DNA of 64,000 nt from a virus. Below, in pieces: positions 41,165-51,848 of the stretch (within the stretch, counting starts at the first letter, position 1; the number at the start of each line of letters is the position of its first letter). The position numbers and the translations under genes are program-made. The stretch covers positions 1-64,000 of IMG/VR virus record IMGVR_UViG_3300032011_003203. One strand, written 5' to 3'. Under the pieces are notes generated by a model. That model saw nothing but the letters and a program-made list of their open reading frames with translations. It did no database searches and was not told where the DNA came from.

Positions 41165-43135
41165 ATGGCTAATGATGTAGATTATGGTCTAAATAAGAAA
41201 AAAGAAAAAAGAGATATTAGATATATTGGTAGAGAGTTTTCTACTATTAGAGCTAATCTATTAGAATACGCCAAATCATATTATCCTACAGCATACAATG
41301 ATTTTAACGAATCATCACCAGGTATGATGTTTATTGAAATGGCAAGTTATGTTGGGGATACTTTATCATTTTATATCGACACTCAATACAGAGAAACCTT
41401 ATTACACGCTGCAGAAGAAACAAAGAATATTTATAAAATTGCACAATCATTTGGATATAAACCAAAACTATCTCATCCAGCATCAGTACTTAGTGAGATA
41501 ACAATTGAAGTACCAGCAGAAGATGATGGTACAAGTGTAACACCTGATTTAGATTATGCATTAATGGTAAATGCAGATAGTATATTTTCATCCAAAAGTG
41601 GAAGAACTTTTAGATTATTAGATGATGTTAATTTTAAAACATCATCATCACTTGATTCACGAGTAGAAAAAATATCACAATATGATTCAGATACACCAAC
41701 ACACTTTACATTAACTAAAAAATGTTTATTAGAATCTGGTACAAAAACTACTGAGAATTTTACATTCGGTGCAGGAATTAAATTTGACAAAGTTATTTTA
41801 AGTAAAGAAAAGGTAATACAAATTTTAAGTGTTGTTGATGATGATGGAAATACTTGGTACGAAGTTCCTTTCTTAGCACAAGATACAGTCTTTGCATCAA
41901 CCGAAAATAATGCAACAACCACACCTGATGTATCTGCTAATGCAGCAGATGCACCTTATATGTTGAAGTTAATTAAAACTGCAAATAGATTTACAACCTA
42001 CACGAGAAGTGATGGTAAATCAGAATTACGATTTGGTGCAGGAACATCAACAAATGCAGATGAAGAAATAATTCCAAATCCAGATAATGTTGGTTCATCA
42101 TTAGGAACTGGTGTTAGTAAACTTGATGCATCATTTGACCCAAGTAATTTTTTAAAAACAAAAGCATTTGGACAAGCACCAAGTAATATTACATTAACTA
42201 TAACTTACACATATGGTGGAGCAATAGAAGATAATATTCTTACTAATGAATTAAAAAATAATGATAGTCTTTCCACTACATTAAATGAAGAGGGATTAGA
42301 TTCTGATAAAGTTGGTGAAACAAAAGATAGTATTAGTATTACAAACAAAGAACCTGCTACTGGTGGAAGTGGTGGAGAATCACCTGAAGAAATTAGACAA
42401 AATGCTTTAGCATATTTTAATTCACAAAATAGAGCAGTTACTAAAGAGGATTATATTACAAGAGTTTATTCATTACCACAAAAGTATGGTAACATTGCTA
42501 AAGTACATATTGTACAAGATGAACAATTAGAACAAAATACACAGACAATTATAAAAGATGGTAAGATTAAAAAAGAAAAAAATATAACAACAATACCCAA
42601 TCCATTAGCATTGAATATGTATGTGTTGGGTTATGATAGAACTAAAAAATTAGTTGCATTAAATGATGCGGTTAAACAAAACCTTAGAGTTTATTTATCT
42701 CAATACAGAGTATTAACAGATGCAATAAATATTAAAGATGGTTACACAATTAATATTGGGTGTAGATTCTCAATCATAACTCAGAGAGGACATAACAAAA
42801 ATGCAGTTTTACTTAAATGTATTGATGCGGTAAAGAATCATTTTGATATAACTAAATGGCAAATCAATCAACCAATAATTTTAAGTGATATTGCTTATGT
42901 GATATCTTTAGTTGATGGTGTAGCAAGTGTTGTTCCACCTGAAGATGATAATCCACAGAAACAAATGGTTGTTGTTGAGAATAAGTGGAGAACTGAGAGT
43001 GGATATAGTGGACATGTCTATGATTTACAATCTGCAACAAAAGATGGAATTATTTACTCATCACTTGACCCAAGTATATTTGAACTTAAATACCCGAACT
43101 TAGATATCGAGGGTAGAGTAGTAGGAGACATTTAA
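41165..43135 (+). CDS. Baseplate wedge protein gp6
   Basis: 656 residues. Near the start S-P-G-M-M-F-I-E-M-A-S-Y-V-G-D-T-L-S-F-Y-I-D is a strong gp6/J-like wedge mark. Later, A-Y-F-N-S-Q-N-R-A-V-T-K-E-D-Y matches the same family. Position after gp25 fits the T4 order. gp6 builds the ring of the baseplate. Confidence 0.88.
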   Translation: MANDVDYGLNKKKEKRDIRYIGREFSTIRANLLEYAKSYYPTAYNDFNESSPGMMFIEMASYVGDTLSFYIDTQYRETLLHAAEETKNIYKIAQSFGYKPKLSHPASVLSEITIEVPAEDDGTSVTPDLDYALMVNADSIFSSKSGRTFRLLDDVNFKTSSSLDSRVEKISQYDSDTPTHFTLTKKCLLESGTKTTENFTFGAGIKFDKVILSKEKVIQILSVVDDDGNTWYEVPFLAQDTVFASTENNATTTPDVSANAADAPYMLKLIKTANRFTTYTRSDGKSELRFGAGTSTNADEEIIPNPDNVGSSLGTGVSKLDASFDPSNFLKTKAFGQAPSNITLTITYTYGGAIEDNILTNELKNNDSLSTTLNEEGLDSDKVGETKDSISITNKEPATGGSGGESPEEIRQNALAYFNSQNRAVTKEDYITRVYSLPQKYGNIAKVHIVQDEQLEQNTQTIIKDGKIKKEKNITTIPNPLALNMYVLGYDRTKKLVALNDAVKQNLRVYLSQYRVLTDAINIKDGYTINIGCRFSIITQRGHNKNAVLLKCIDAVKNHFDITKWQINQPIILSDIAYVISLVDGVASVVPPEDDNPQKQMVVVENKWRTESGYSGHVYDLQSATKDGIIYSSLDPSIFELKYPNLDIEGRVVGDI

Positions 43136-44313
43136 TGTTTTATTTTGAATACCCAACAACAGACACAACAATTTATGAAGGTAGTATTACATCATCAATC
43201 AATACAGGTTTAGATGAAATATTAGAGGTTTCAAAAAATGTTAACTCTTCAGGCACTACAATTAGTGTATCAAGAGCATTATTAAAATTTGATTATAGTT
43301 ATATCTCATCATCAGTACAAAGTGGAATTATTCCAAGTGATGCAAAGTATTATTTAAATCTATATGATGCTAGTTCTACAGAACTTGCGATAGAACAAAC
43401 TTTAGAAACATATATGATTAGTGGAAGTTGGAATGGTGGAACTGGTACAATCGATAGAGACCCAGCATTAAGTGATGGGGCAAGTTGGAAGTATCGTGAT
43501 AATGATACTGATAAAACAGAATGGGTAAGTGGTAGTACTACACAAGGTGGTACTTGGTACACTTCAAGTTTAGATAGTTCATATAATATTTCATCATCAT
43601 TTAATTTAGTTTACGAAACAAGAGATATAAGAATGGATGTAACCGATTTAGTTAAGAATCATATCTATTCCAGTTCAGTATTTCCAAACAATGGATTTAT
43701 TGTAAAAAGAAATAATACTGCAACCAGTCAAAGTTTACATTCTATATTTGACCCCACAACCGCAACTGGTTCTGCAGAGGGTAATTCAACACCACTTGGT
43801 AATTTGAAATTCTTTTCAAGAGAAACCCACACTATCTTTCCGCCAAAGTTAGAAGTAGAGTGGGATGATTCAACTTGGAACACAGGCAGTTTAAGTGAAT
43901 TAAGTTCAACAGATTTAGAGAGGTTGACTGTTTATTTTCAAAATATGAAACCAGAATACAAAGAAAAATCAAAAGTAAAATTTAGAGTAGTGGGTAGAGA
44001 ATTATATCCAACACGAGGATTTGAAACTACACCAGCAGCATTAACAATCAAAACACTACCAAGTGGTAGTAGAACTATAGAACAAGGAACTTACTATTCA
44101 ATAAAAGATGCACATACAGAAGATGTGATAATACCATTTAGTACAGGTTCAATTGTTAGTTGTGATTCAAGTGGTAATTACTTTAATGTGTGGATGAATG
44201 GGTTTCAACCTGAAAGATTCTACAGATTTGAAATTAAAGTTGTTAGTGGTAGTGGAGTAGACCAAACTTCTATGATATATGATGATGATTATGAATTTAA
44301 AGTGGTGAGGTAA
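43135..44313 (+). CDS. Baseplate- or tail-associated beta-rich protein, DNRLRE-like
   Basis: 392 residues, Ser/Thr-rich and beta-rich. Residues 1-250 have the pattern D-T-T-I-Y-E-G, R-A-L-L-K-F-D and V-T-D-L-V, similar to DNRLRE-type domains of surface proteins. It overlaps the gp6 stop. Probably a baseplate surface or fibre-attachment protein. Confidence 0.55.
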   Translation: MFYFEYPTTDTTIYEGSITSSINTGLDEILEVSKNVNSSGTTISVSRALLKFDYSYISSSVQSGIIPSDAKYYLNLYDASSTELAIEQTLETYMISGSWNGGTGTIDRDPALSDGASWKYRDNDTDKTEWVSGSTTQGGTWYTSSLDSSYNISSSFNLVYETRDIRMDVTDLVKNHIYSSSVFPNNGFIVKRNNTATSQSLHSIFDPTTATGSAEGNSTPLGNLKFFSRETHTIFPPKLEVEWDDSTWNTGSLSELSSTDLERLTVYFQNMKPEYKEKSKVKFRVVGRELYPTRGFETTPAALTIKTLPSGSRTIEQGTYYSIKDAHTEDVIIPFSTGSIVSCDSSGNYFNVWMNGFQPERFYRFEIKVVSGSGVDQTSMIYDDDYEFKVVR

Positions 44314-44314
44314 A

Positions 44315-44941
44315 ATGCCATTAACTTACGAACAAGCAAAGAAAAAAGATTTTTATCGTAATATTCAAGATGCAGATGAACGAAAACATTTAAAAGCACT
44401 TGAAGAAGAAAAGAACAGAGCCGCAATAAGTGGTTCTGCACTTGATGCATTAAATCCATTACGAGATGAAAATGGTTTCTTATTATCTTACGAGGACCCA
44501 AAGAATCCAGGTGAAACTTTAACAGAAGAATATCAATATGTTCGAATTGGCGTTGAACAAAAAGCATCTATAACAGCAGATGTTATACGACACTTTGGTG
44601 ATGATTTACAATTCTTAGAACTTATGCCAAAAGAGATTGAAGAAGCCACAACAACACAAGAAGAATTAAATCAACTTAAAAAAGATTTACAAGGTAAAAT
44701 AGAAGAACAAGATTTATTAAATCAAGAATTAGATATAACAGGTAAAAAATTACAAAATACTATTGCAATTCAAAATGAACAAGAAATACCATTTCCGAAT
44801 TTAGATGAAGAAACAGAACAACTTCAAGCAGATAGAGATGCTGCAAGAGAAAAGATTGCAAAAATATTTGGTAAAGGTAAACTTGCAAAAAAGATAGCAG
44901 ATAAAGTAGCAAAAGAAATCAAAAAAACTACTGGAGAGTAA
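44315..44941 (+). CDS. Coiled-coil protein, 208 residues
   Basis: Charged, glutamine-rich helical protein with a long coiled coil at about 105-195 and a Lys-rich end. Located in the tail operon. May act as an assembly or tape-like linker; no family recognised. Confidence 0.6.
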   Translation: MPLTYEQAKKKDFYRNIQDADERKHLKALEEEKNRAAISGSALDALNPLRDENGFLLSYEDPKNPGETLTEEYQYVRIGVEQKASITADVIRHFGDDLQFLELMPKEIEEATTTQEELNQLKKDLQGKIEEQDLLNQELDITGKKLQNTIAIQNEQEIPFPNLDEETEQLQADRDAAREKIAKIFGKGKLAKKIADKVAKEIKKTTGE

Positions 44942-44944
44942 TGA

Positions 44945-47900
44945 ATGTTACAATATGGTTTAACAGATAAAGACAGAGAACAATTAGAATATCCTAAACA
45001 ATTGTATAGTGGTTTTGGTAGAGATGCTAATGACTTCATACATTTCTATGTCTATGATATGGAGGATAATTTATTAGAAGATGATATCCTAAAACCAGGT
45101 GATGTTTTATTCAGAGACGATAATACTATTGATTTAGATATTGGTGGACACGTCAGAGATTTAGGTTATGAAGAAGGTCAATTTAAAGTTAAGTATCTTT
45201 TTCTTAGACGATTAGCTGGTAAAAAAGAAACCATTATGGTGAACGATGAGGGATTCATCAATATGGGAAAAATTTCTACTAAAGTTATTAATGGTAAGAC
45301 AAGATATTTTAAAGGTGGAATGAAACCTACTAACCAAACATTAGAAGAAGTATTTCCAAAAGAAATGAAGTATGTGGTGAAAGAAGTATCACCATCAAAG
45401 AATGAAGTAAAAGTAGATGTCCAATTAATTAATAATGTTTCTTATCGTAAAAACTTTGCTGGTATAAATAAAGATTTTGTTTATGTACCAAAAAGAATTG
45501 GTGGTGCAAATGCAGGAACAGTCAGATGGGATAAAACTGATGGTAATGTTTTAATAATGACACCAGGTGTTGGTGAACGAGGATTTACAGATGCAATGGT
45601 TGGTGGTGAAGTTGTTGTTAAGGGTATGTATGAATACACTTTAACAGAAACTAAAATGGTAGAGACACTTGTTAGAAAAGAAACAGAAGTTTTAATTAAT
45701 AGACCTACGAAAAGCATACCACCAAGACCAGATGAAAAGAAAGAGTTCTTTGATGATATTGTAAAAACTACAGTCGATAAAGAACCTGTCGGAGTAAAAG
45801 AAATATTAGAAAAGACACCAGGCCCAGACCAAGATTATGATGATTATAGAGATAGGGATGATTATGGAAGTGTTTGTTTTACTGGTGATACAAAAATTAA
45901 ATTAAGTAACAATCGTACCATTCCAATTAAAATGATGAGACCTGGTATGAAAGTTAAAACCGAACAAGGTTATGCAAAAGTATTAAAGGTAGTTAAAGAT
46001 AACAGACCTTACGGAGATAAATTAGTTCGTTATAAAAATCTTACCACTACAGACCATCACCCGATTAAACATCAAGGTAAATGGTATTTAGCAAATGAAG
46101 TTGGTACAGAATTTAAAGCTGAGGCATTAGATGTTTGGAATCTAATACTGGACAAACACCACACTATCATTGCTAACAATATAACATCTGCAACACTTGG
46201 TAAGTGGAATAGTATTGAACATTTCTTAGGTGTTAGAGATAGAAGAATTAATATGTTGAGGGTTGCAGAAGATTTTGAAGATACTGGTGGAGGTGGTGGT
46301 TCATATGTACCACCAGCAGACCCATCACCATCAGACTCAGTAATAGAAGAGATAATGACTGAGGTAGGAGATAATATACAAACAGATGATGAGGTTGTTG
46401 ATGAAAGAGGATATGCAAAAGGATTAGAACCTACTAATGAATATATTGTTGATAGGAGACCAAAAGCTTTTACAAAAGAAATAATTGAAGATTTTGCTAC
46501 TGATGAAGATTCAATAGCAAAATATAAAACAGTCGTTACATTTGATACTGAATTAGTTCCAATTGATGTATTTAAACAAGTACCAGTTGATTATGTTGGT
46601 AAGGTTGTTGAAATTTTAGATTTCGATAGAATACGAGTTGATACATCTTACGAAGAGGGAGCAAACAAATCAGACCATAGTGGGCCAGATAGATTCAATG
46701 ATATCTTTACAGATTCATTTGTAACATATAGAAAAAACAAGATAACAAGATTAAATACTTATATGGTTACTAAAGAGGGATATCATTTATGTATTAATAT
46801 GTTAGATGCCCCAACACAAACTTTACCTGATAGTGATAAAAAATTACCAATAAGAGATGTAGCAGATAGAACTGCTCGTTATGTTAAAACTTATAAACCA
46901 TTACCAGATACAATTGAACAAAATGATTTAGTTTATTTCGTAGAAGAAAAAATGGAGCCATACGAAGATATGGTTAAGATAACTAAATTTGTAGAAGAGG
47001 ACCCCGTAGCATTATTTTTAAGAGTTCCAAATTTAAATTCAACAACCAATCCAATTAATTTTAGAAGTACTAATTTTAAAAAGTATGATGATTTAATTGG
47101 AACTGATACTTCAGTTCAAGATGATATAACGAATCACATACACTCAAGTAGTTTATTAGATGTACAATTGGGTATTGATTATTCCATACGAACTGATGCA
47201 CTTGGTAGTGATAGAACTGATTATGGATTTGGAAACTTTGTTAATTTTGGTGGAGCGGAAAATAGAATAAGAAACTTTAAAAAGAAGATAAAATTAATTG
47301 AGGGTTATAAAACTGATTCACATGCATTGATAAATATTACATCATCTGCAGATACTCGTGCAAATATTAATATGAGAAAACGAGAAGTTATAAATAGTTT
47401 TGACCCATATGAAAATTATCTATATACAGTCTCATCAAGTTATGCAACAAGTTCTCTTGGTGAGTTCTATGATGCATCTTGGCCTAAGACAAGTGGTTCA
47501 AGAGAAGATGGCACAAACTTTATATTAGAACATACAAGTGGTTCAACATTTACTACTTGGTTTGATACTTGGACTGGATACGCAAAAGATTTCGATACAT
47601 ACAATCAGAATAGATTGGTAAATAATTTACCACTGCATGTAGCAAGTGATACTGAGAATAAAGTATTCTTAGATTTTATGGATATGACAGGACAACAATT
47701 TGATGAGATATGGGGATACATAAGACACTTTACAGATATCAATGAACGAAGTAATAAATTATCAGAGGGTATCTCTAAAGATATAGTTCGTGAAGTTGCA
47801 AAGAGTATGGGTTTTGAAGTTGATAGTGGAAATGATTTAGTTATTTTACCAGAATACTTATTAGGTAAAACAGCAGATGGTCAAGATAAATACGAATCAC

Positions 47901-49981
47901 CACAAGAAGCCGTAACCGAAGAAATATGGAAAAGAATTTTAGCTAATATGCCATTCTTTATGAAGAACAAAGGTAACCAACGAGCAATGAAAGGTTTGAT
48001 AAATTGTTATGGTATTCCAAGTTCTATTTTAAGAATTAGAGAATATGGTGGACCAGATTTAAATGATAGAGTTAGTCACGAAATAAAAAGAAAGTTTAGT
48101 TACGCTGCTGATTTTAAATCAAGTGAGTATTTACAATTTCCTTGGCAAGATGATAGTACAAGTGGAATCAAACCAGAAACTTTAGAATTTAGATTTAGAG
48201 CACCAACATCAAAGGATATGACATTAGTTCAAAAGGGTGTTGGTAATCATAGTTTTGCAATTCAAATACAAGATAATGGATTAACTGATGCTTATGGTAA
48301 ATTAAAATTTAGTGTATCTGCATCAACAGGTATTCAATTTATGACATCATCACTACAACCATATTATAATAATGATATGTGGAGTGTGATGTTAACACGA
48401 GTATCACAAAGTGGGTTAGATTTAACTGCAGATGGAAATGCACAAGATATAACATATCAGTTAACATCAAAACAATATGATGCTACAAGACAAGTTATTT
48501 TATATCAAACAAGTGAAAGTGTAAATATAGATGGAAATGCTTCAGCAGGAGCAGCGTTTAATAAATCAGTACACGATGATGGTACATTTTATATAGGTGG
48601 TAACGGAGAGTTTGGTACAAGATTTAGTGGTTCAATGCAAGAGTTTAGATTGTGGAGTGAACCATTATCACAAAGTGTATTTGATAATCATGTCCAAGCA
48701 CCAAAGAGTTATAATGGTAATACAACAAGTTCTGCATATGATAATTTAATATTTAGATTACCATTAAATGATAATACTGATTTAAATACTTTACCAGAAT
48801 CACTTGATGATAAATCTTACACTACAAGTTATTTTCCAAGTGCGAGTGCAGTTGGATTTAGTGGTAATCCATTTAGAAGTTTAGTAGACCAAGAAAAACT
48901 AAGAGTTCCAAATGTAGGACCGTCTCGTAGAAATGCAACAAAGATTAGAACTGAGGCAACAAAACTAACTGGTAACTTATCTTCTAATATTAGAGTTGAA
49001 GCATCATCGTTAGATTTTGCACCAATAGATAGTAATAAACTTGGAGTATTCTTCTCACCTACAGATGTAGTAAATGAAGATATAATGTATTCATTAGCAG
49101 ATATAAATCTTGATAATGAAATTGGAGACCCAAGAGACCAATATTCTGATTACTATCGTGGATTAGATAGAGTACAAAGAGATTATTGGAAAAAATATAA
49201 TCGTTCAAATAACTTTTGGGATTATATGAGAATTATAGAATTTTTTGATGGTAGTATATGGAAACAATTAAGAGCAATGATTCCAGCAAGAACAAATGCA
49301 ACACTTGGTTTATTAATAGAACCAAATATTTTAGAACGAAGTAAACAAGTTGTAGGAAAAATACCAGAGTTTGAAAATACATATTATGAAAATGCTGGAC
49401 ACTTTGCAGATGGAATACAATTATCAAGTAGATTAAGTAGTTCCGATTCACCAAATCCATATTCACTATCTGGAGAATATCCAGTATATGAAAGTGAAAT
49501 AATATTATACACAATGGATAGTGGTTCGGTTGGAATATTAGGAAATCCAACATTGAACAAAATAGATGAGATAGACCCACGAACACCATTCTTATCATTA
49601 TACGCAACAGCAAGTATTACATTTGGTGATATAGATACAACATTTGAAGAGACAGTTCAACCCTTTATAACTGCTTCTCGTTTATCAGAACACAACGATA
49701 TTAAAGTTCCTTACTATACGAGTTCATTATCAGATTCGATAGCAAAAGGATATGGATATCACACAGAATTTAATGGAAACTATCAATTTAGTGCATCATT
49801 CGAGAGAAGTTCATTTACAAGTGTAGCACTCGATTCTTCACTATTTAGATTGTTTTATAAAGGTAGTAATTTAACAAAAGATAACACAATAGATGGACTA
49901 GACCCAGTCGAAATAACAATTACCACACCTACTAAGTTGGTAACACAAGAACCTGGTGATTCTAAGTTAAAAGTTGAGTAA
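44945..49981 (+). CDS. Giant baseplate/tail protein with embedded Hint domain and LamG-like domain
   Basis: 1678 residues. Residues 311-421 form a Hint domain: C311-F-T-G-D-T-K-I at its start, then T-T-D-H-H-P-I-K and the end H-H-T-I-I-A-N-N-I-T. A Gly-rich linker follows. About 1075-1290 is a LamG/ConA-like domain with F-R-L-W-S-E-P-L and Y-I-G-G-N-G. Other parts are acidic and Tyr-rich. There is no clear intein splice junction after the domain, so it is probably autoproteolytic rather than spliced. Position fits a large baseplate protein near gp7/gp10. Confidence 0.8.
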   Translation: MLQYGLTDKDREQLEYPKQLYSGFGRDANDFIHFYVYDMEDNLLEDDILKPGDVLFRDDNTIDLDIGGHVRDLGYEEGQFKVKYLFLRRLAGKKETIMVNDEGFINMGKISTKVINGKTRYFKGGMKPTNQTLEEVFPKEMKYVVKEVSPSKNEVKVDVQLINNVSYRKNFAGINKDFVYVPKRIGGANAGTVRWDKTDGNVLIMTPGVGERGFTDAMVGGEVVVKGMYEYTLTETKMVETLVRKETEVLINRPTKSIPPRPDEKKEFFDDIVKTTVDKEPVGVKEILEKTPGPDQDYDDYRDRDDYGSVCFTGDTKIKLSNNRTIPIKMMRPGMKVKTEQGYAKVLKVVKDNRPYGDKLVRYKNLTTTDHHPIKHQGKWYLANEVGTEFKAEALDVWNLILDKHHTIIANNITSATLGKWNSIEHFLGVRDRRINMLRVAEDFEDTGGGGGSYVPPADPSPSDSVIEEIMTEVGDNIQTDDEVVDERGYAKGLEPTNEYIVDRRPKAFTKEIIEDFATDEDSIAKYKTVVTFDTELVPIDVFKQVPVDYVGKVVEILDFDRIRVDTSYEEGANKSDHSGPDRFNDIFTDSFVTYRKNKITRLNTYMVTKEGYHLCINMLDAPTQTLPDSDKKLPIRDVADRTARYVKTYKPLPDTIEQNDLVYFVEEKMEPYEDMVKITKFVEEDPVALFLRVPNLNSTTNPINFRSTNFKKYDDLIGTDTSVQDDITNHIHSSSLLDVQLGIDYSIRTDALGSDRTDYGFGNFVNFGGAENRIRNFKKKIKLIEGYKTDSHALINITSSADTRANINMRKREVINSFDPYENYLYTVSSSYATSSLGEFYDASWPKTSGSREDGTNFILEHTSGSTFTTWFDTWTGYAKDFDTYNQNRLVNNLPLHVASDTENKVFLDFMDMTGQQFDEIWGYIRHFTDINERSNKLSEGISKDIVREVAKSMGFEVDSGNDLVILPEYLLGKTADGQDKYESPQEAVTEEIWKRILANMPFFMKNKGNQRAMKGLINCYGIPSSILRIREYGGPDLNDRVSHEIKRKFSYAADFKSSEYLQFPWQDDSTSGIKPETLEFRFRAPTSKDMTLVQKGVGNHSFAIQIQDNGLTDAYGKLKFSVSASTGIQFMTSSLQPYYNNDMWSVMLTRVSQSGLDLTADGNAQDITYQLTSKQYDATRQVILYQTSESVNIDGNASAGAAFNKSVHDDGTFYIGGNGEFGTRFSGSMQEFRLWSEPLSQSVFDNHVQAPKSYNGNTTSSAYDNLIFRLPLNDNTDLNTLPESLDDKSYTTSYFPSASAVGFSGNPFRSLVDQEKLRVPNVGPSRRNATKIRTEATKLTGNLSSNIRVEASSLDFAPIDSNKLGVFFSPTDVVNEDIMYSLADINLDNEIGDPRDQYSDYYRGLDRVQRDYWKKYNRSNNFWDYMRIIEFFDGSIWKQLRAMIPARTNATLGLLIEPNILERSKQVVGKIPEFENTYYENAGHFADGIQLSSRLSSSDSPNPYSLSGEYPVYESEIILYTMDSGSVGILGNPTLNKIDEIDPRTPFLSLYATASITFGDIDTTFEETVQPFITASRLSEHNDIKVPYYTSSLSDSIAKGYGYHTEFNGNYQFSASFERSSFTSVALDSSLFRLFYKGSNLTKDNTIDGLDPVEITITTPTKLVTQEPGDSKLKVE

Positions 49982-49997
49982 AAACTTTGGATTCTTA

Positions 49998-50005
49998 TAT
50001 TTATA
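49998..50005 (+). promoter_or_regulatory. Late-promoter-like TATTTATA box
   Basis: TATTTATA starts 17 nt after the giant gene's stop and 47 nt before the next start. The 70-nt gap holds no gene. Confidence 0.45.
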
Positions 50006-50051
50006 TAATGAACGCAATCCATCTTAGTTCAAATCAATAGGAGTAAAAACA

Positions 50052-50819
50052 ATGGGATTTTTAAATAACACAAGCGTAACCGTCGATGCCGTTCTTACGA
50101 AGAAAGGTCGAGAATTACTCGCAAGAGGTCAAGACGAGTTCAAAATAACGAAATTTGCTTTAGCAGACGATGAAGTAGATTATCGTTTATGGGATACAGC
50201 TCATCCTAATGGGTCTAATTATTACGGAGCAGTAATAGAAAACATGCCGTTATTAGAAGCATTTGTAGATGAGAACCAAATATTAAGATATAAATTAGTA
50301 TCTCTTCCAAAGAATACTGCAAAACTTCCAATCTTGGAAGTTCCATCACCATCATTGGTTTTTAATGGACCTGGTATTACACAGACCATTACACCAAATA
50401 CAAGAAATGGTAGTGATGCAGAAGCAGGATATAGTTTCGTATTACACGATGCTACTATCGCTAACTTAACACCAGTAATTGTTAAGAAGAAAAAGAAGAA
50501 GATGAAAGCTAAGGGTAAGAAGAAATTCTTTAAATTAGGTGCAGCACAAAAGTTAGGTGCAGCAGCATTAATGGAAGAATTTGATTTTATTCAAAAAGAA
50601 GATATAGATGATTTACAAGTCAACACTGGTGCAACAACACCAGTATTCCTAAACGAAGAAGAGAGAAAGCGTTCAATCACTCTACAAGGTAGGTCAGTAA
50701 ATCTTGTATCTCGTTCAGTAACAGCAGATACTTCAACCAACATAACGGTCGTGGGATTATCAACAGGTGCAACATTTAATGTAGCAGTTACGATAAAAGC
50801 CGACCAAAGTACATTATAG
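50052..50819 (+). CDS. Tail-fibre-region structural protein, 255 residues
   Basis: It starts with the segment V-D-A-V-L-T-K-K-G-R-E-L-L-A then F-K-I-T-K-F-A-L-A-D-D-E-V-D-Y, a mark I associate with structural proteins of marine T4-like phages. A basic stretch (K-K-K-K-K-M-K-A-K) lies at about 145, and the C-terminus is Thr/Val-rich and beta. Exact role unknown. Confidence 0.65.
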   Translation: MGFLNNTSVTVDAVLTKKGRELLARGQDEFKITKFALADDEVDYRLWDTAHPNGSNYYGAVIENMPLLEAFVDENQILRYKLVSLPKNTAKLPILEVPSPSLVFNGPGITQTITPNTRNGSDAEAGYSFVLHDATIANLTPVIVKKKKKKMKAKGKKKFFKLGAAQKLGAAALMEEFDFIQKEDIDDLQVNTGATTPVFLNEEERKRSITLQGRSVNLVSRSVTADTSTNITVVGLSTGATFNVAVTIKADQSTL

Positions 50820-50828
50820 GAGTAAGAG

Positions 50829-51839
50829 ATGTCAGTATTTACAAGATTCGATTTTTCAAATGATGTAGTGGAGAACCAAAGAGTAAAAATCTCAAGTGGT
50901 ATCTTTAGTGGTGGAAGTGGAACTTTAACTTCTTTCTTTACTGCATCTTCACAAGGACAGGTAACTGGTTCACATTTATCTATTTATCATCAAGACCCTG
51001 CAACAAGTGCAGCAACTGCTGAGATACAATTCTCATTAGGATATGCACACTTCAATGGAAGTGGTTCTGCTGGTAATACTACAAAATTAACTACGGGTGG
51101 ACAAGATTCTAAAGCAATGTATAGACAATTTTCTAATGTGTTGTTACCACCATTAACAGAAAAGTTTTCTTTTACAAGTGCACCATCTGCATCTGATGAT
51201 TTCTACTTTATTACTTTTAATAGAGCAAGAATGAGAGAAAAGATTGACCCAGGTAATTGGGAATTAAAAGTTGGTACAACACACTTGATAGATGATAGTG
51301 GTGCTACAAATAATCCAACTGTCAATGAGGGTGGTAGAGTTTACAATGTTGTTACTGGTTCATTAGAGACTGGTACAGGAGTTGTAAATACTGCTGCAAC
51401 ATCACAGACAGGTGGTTCGATTGGTTCATTTTTTCCAGATTTAGGAATCATATTATTAAATGCAACTCATATGGATGATATTGCTGGAATGGCTACTGCA
51501 AGAAGTGCAGATGCGTTTGATGATAATCCTAAAAAGTTTTTTAATAAAATTGTAACTGGTGGAAAGTTTCAAGTAAGAAGAGAAGAGGAGATTAATTCTA
51601 CTAATTTCTTTTGTAGGGTTAATAACAAAAAGTATAACTTTAGTGCTAATCCAACATTCTTTACTGGTTCAGATGGTTCATTAACAAACTCAACATTCTT
51701 TAAAGACCCTAAAGTGTACATTACACAAGTAGGACTTTATAATGATGATAATGAATTGTTAGCAGTTGCAAAATTGAGTAAACCAATATTAAAATCATAT
51801 TCAAGAGAAGCTATAATAAAAGTAAAACTTGATTTTTAG
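50829..51839 (+). CDS. Tail structural protein A (paralogue of the next gene)
   Basis: 336 residues, Ser/Thr/Gly-rich. The end V-G-L-Y-N-D-D-N-E-L-L-A-V-A-K-L-S-K-P closely resembles that of the next protein. AGGAG precedes the ATG. Likely part of the tail fibre or its collar. Confidence 0.7.
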   Translation: MSVFTRFDFSNDVVENQRVKISSGIFSGGSGTLTSFFTASSQGQVTGSHLSIYHQDPATSAATAEIQFSLGYAHFNGSGSAGNTTKLTTGGQDSKAMYRQFSNVLLPPLTEKFSFTSAPSASDDFYFITFNRARMREKIDPGNWELKVGTTHLIDDSGATNNPTVNEGGRVYNVVTGSLETGTGVVNTAATSQTGGSIGSFFPDLGIILLNATHMDDIAGMATARSADAFDDNPKKFFNKIVTGGKFQVRREEEINSTNFFCRVNNKKYNFSANPTFFTGSDGSLTNSTFFKDPKVYITQVGLYNDDNELLAVAKLSKPILKSYSREAIIKVKLDF

Positions 51840-51848
51840 GGGTAAGTA

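Noticed and set aside
41554-41922. Long minus-strand frames opposite gp6 and other genes (for example 41554-41922, 49233-49613, 58813-59247)
   Set aside because: All lie over well-supported + strand genes, lack ribosome binding sites and encode low-complexity hydrophobic or Ser-rich sequence.
45875-46207. Intein in the giant tail protein
   Set aside because: There is no His-Asn plus Ser/Thr/Cys splice junction and no endonuclease domain; a Hint domain is the safer call.
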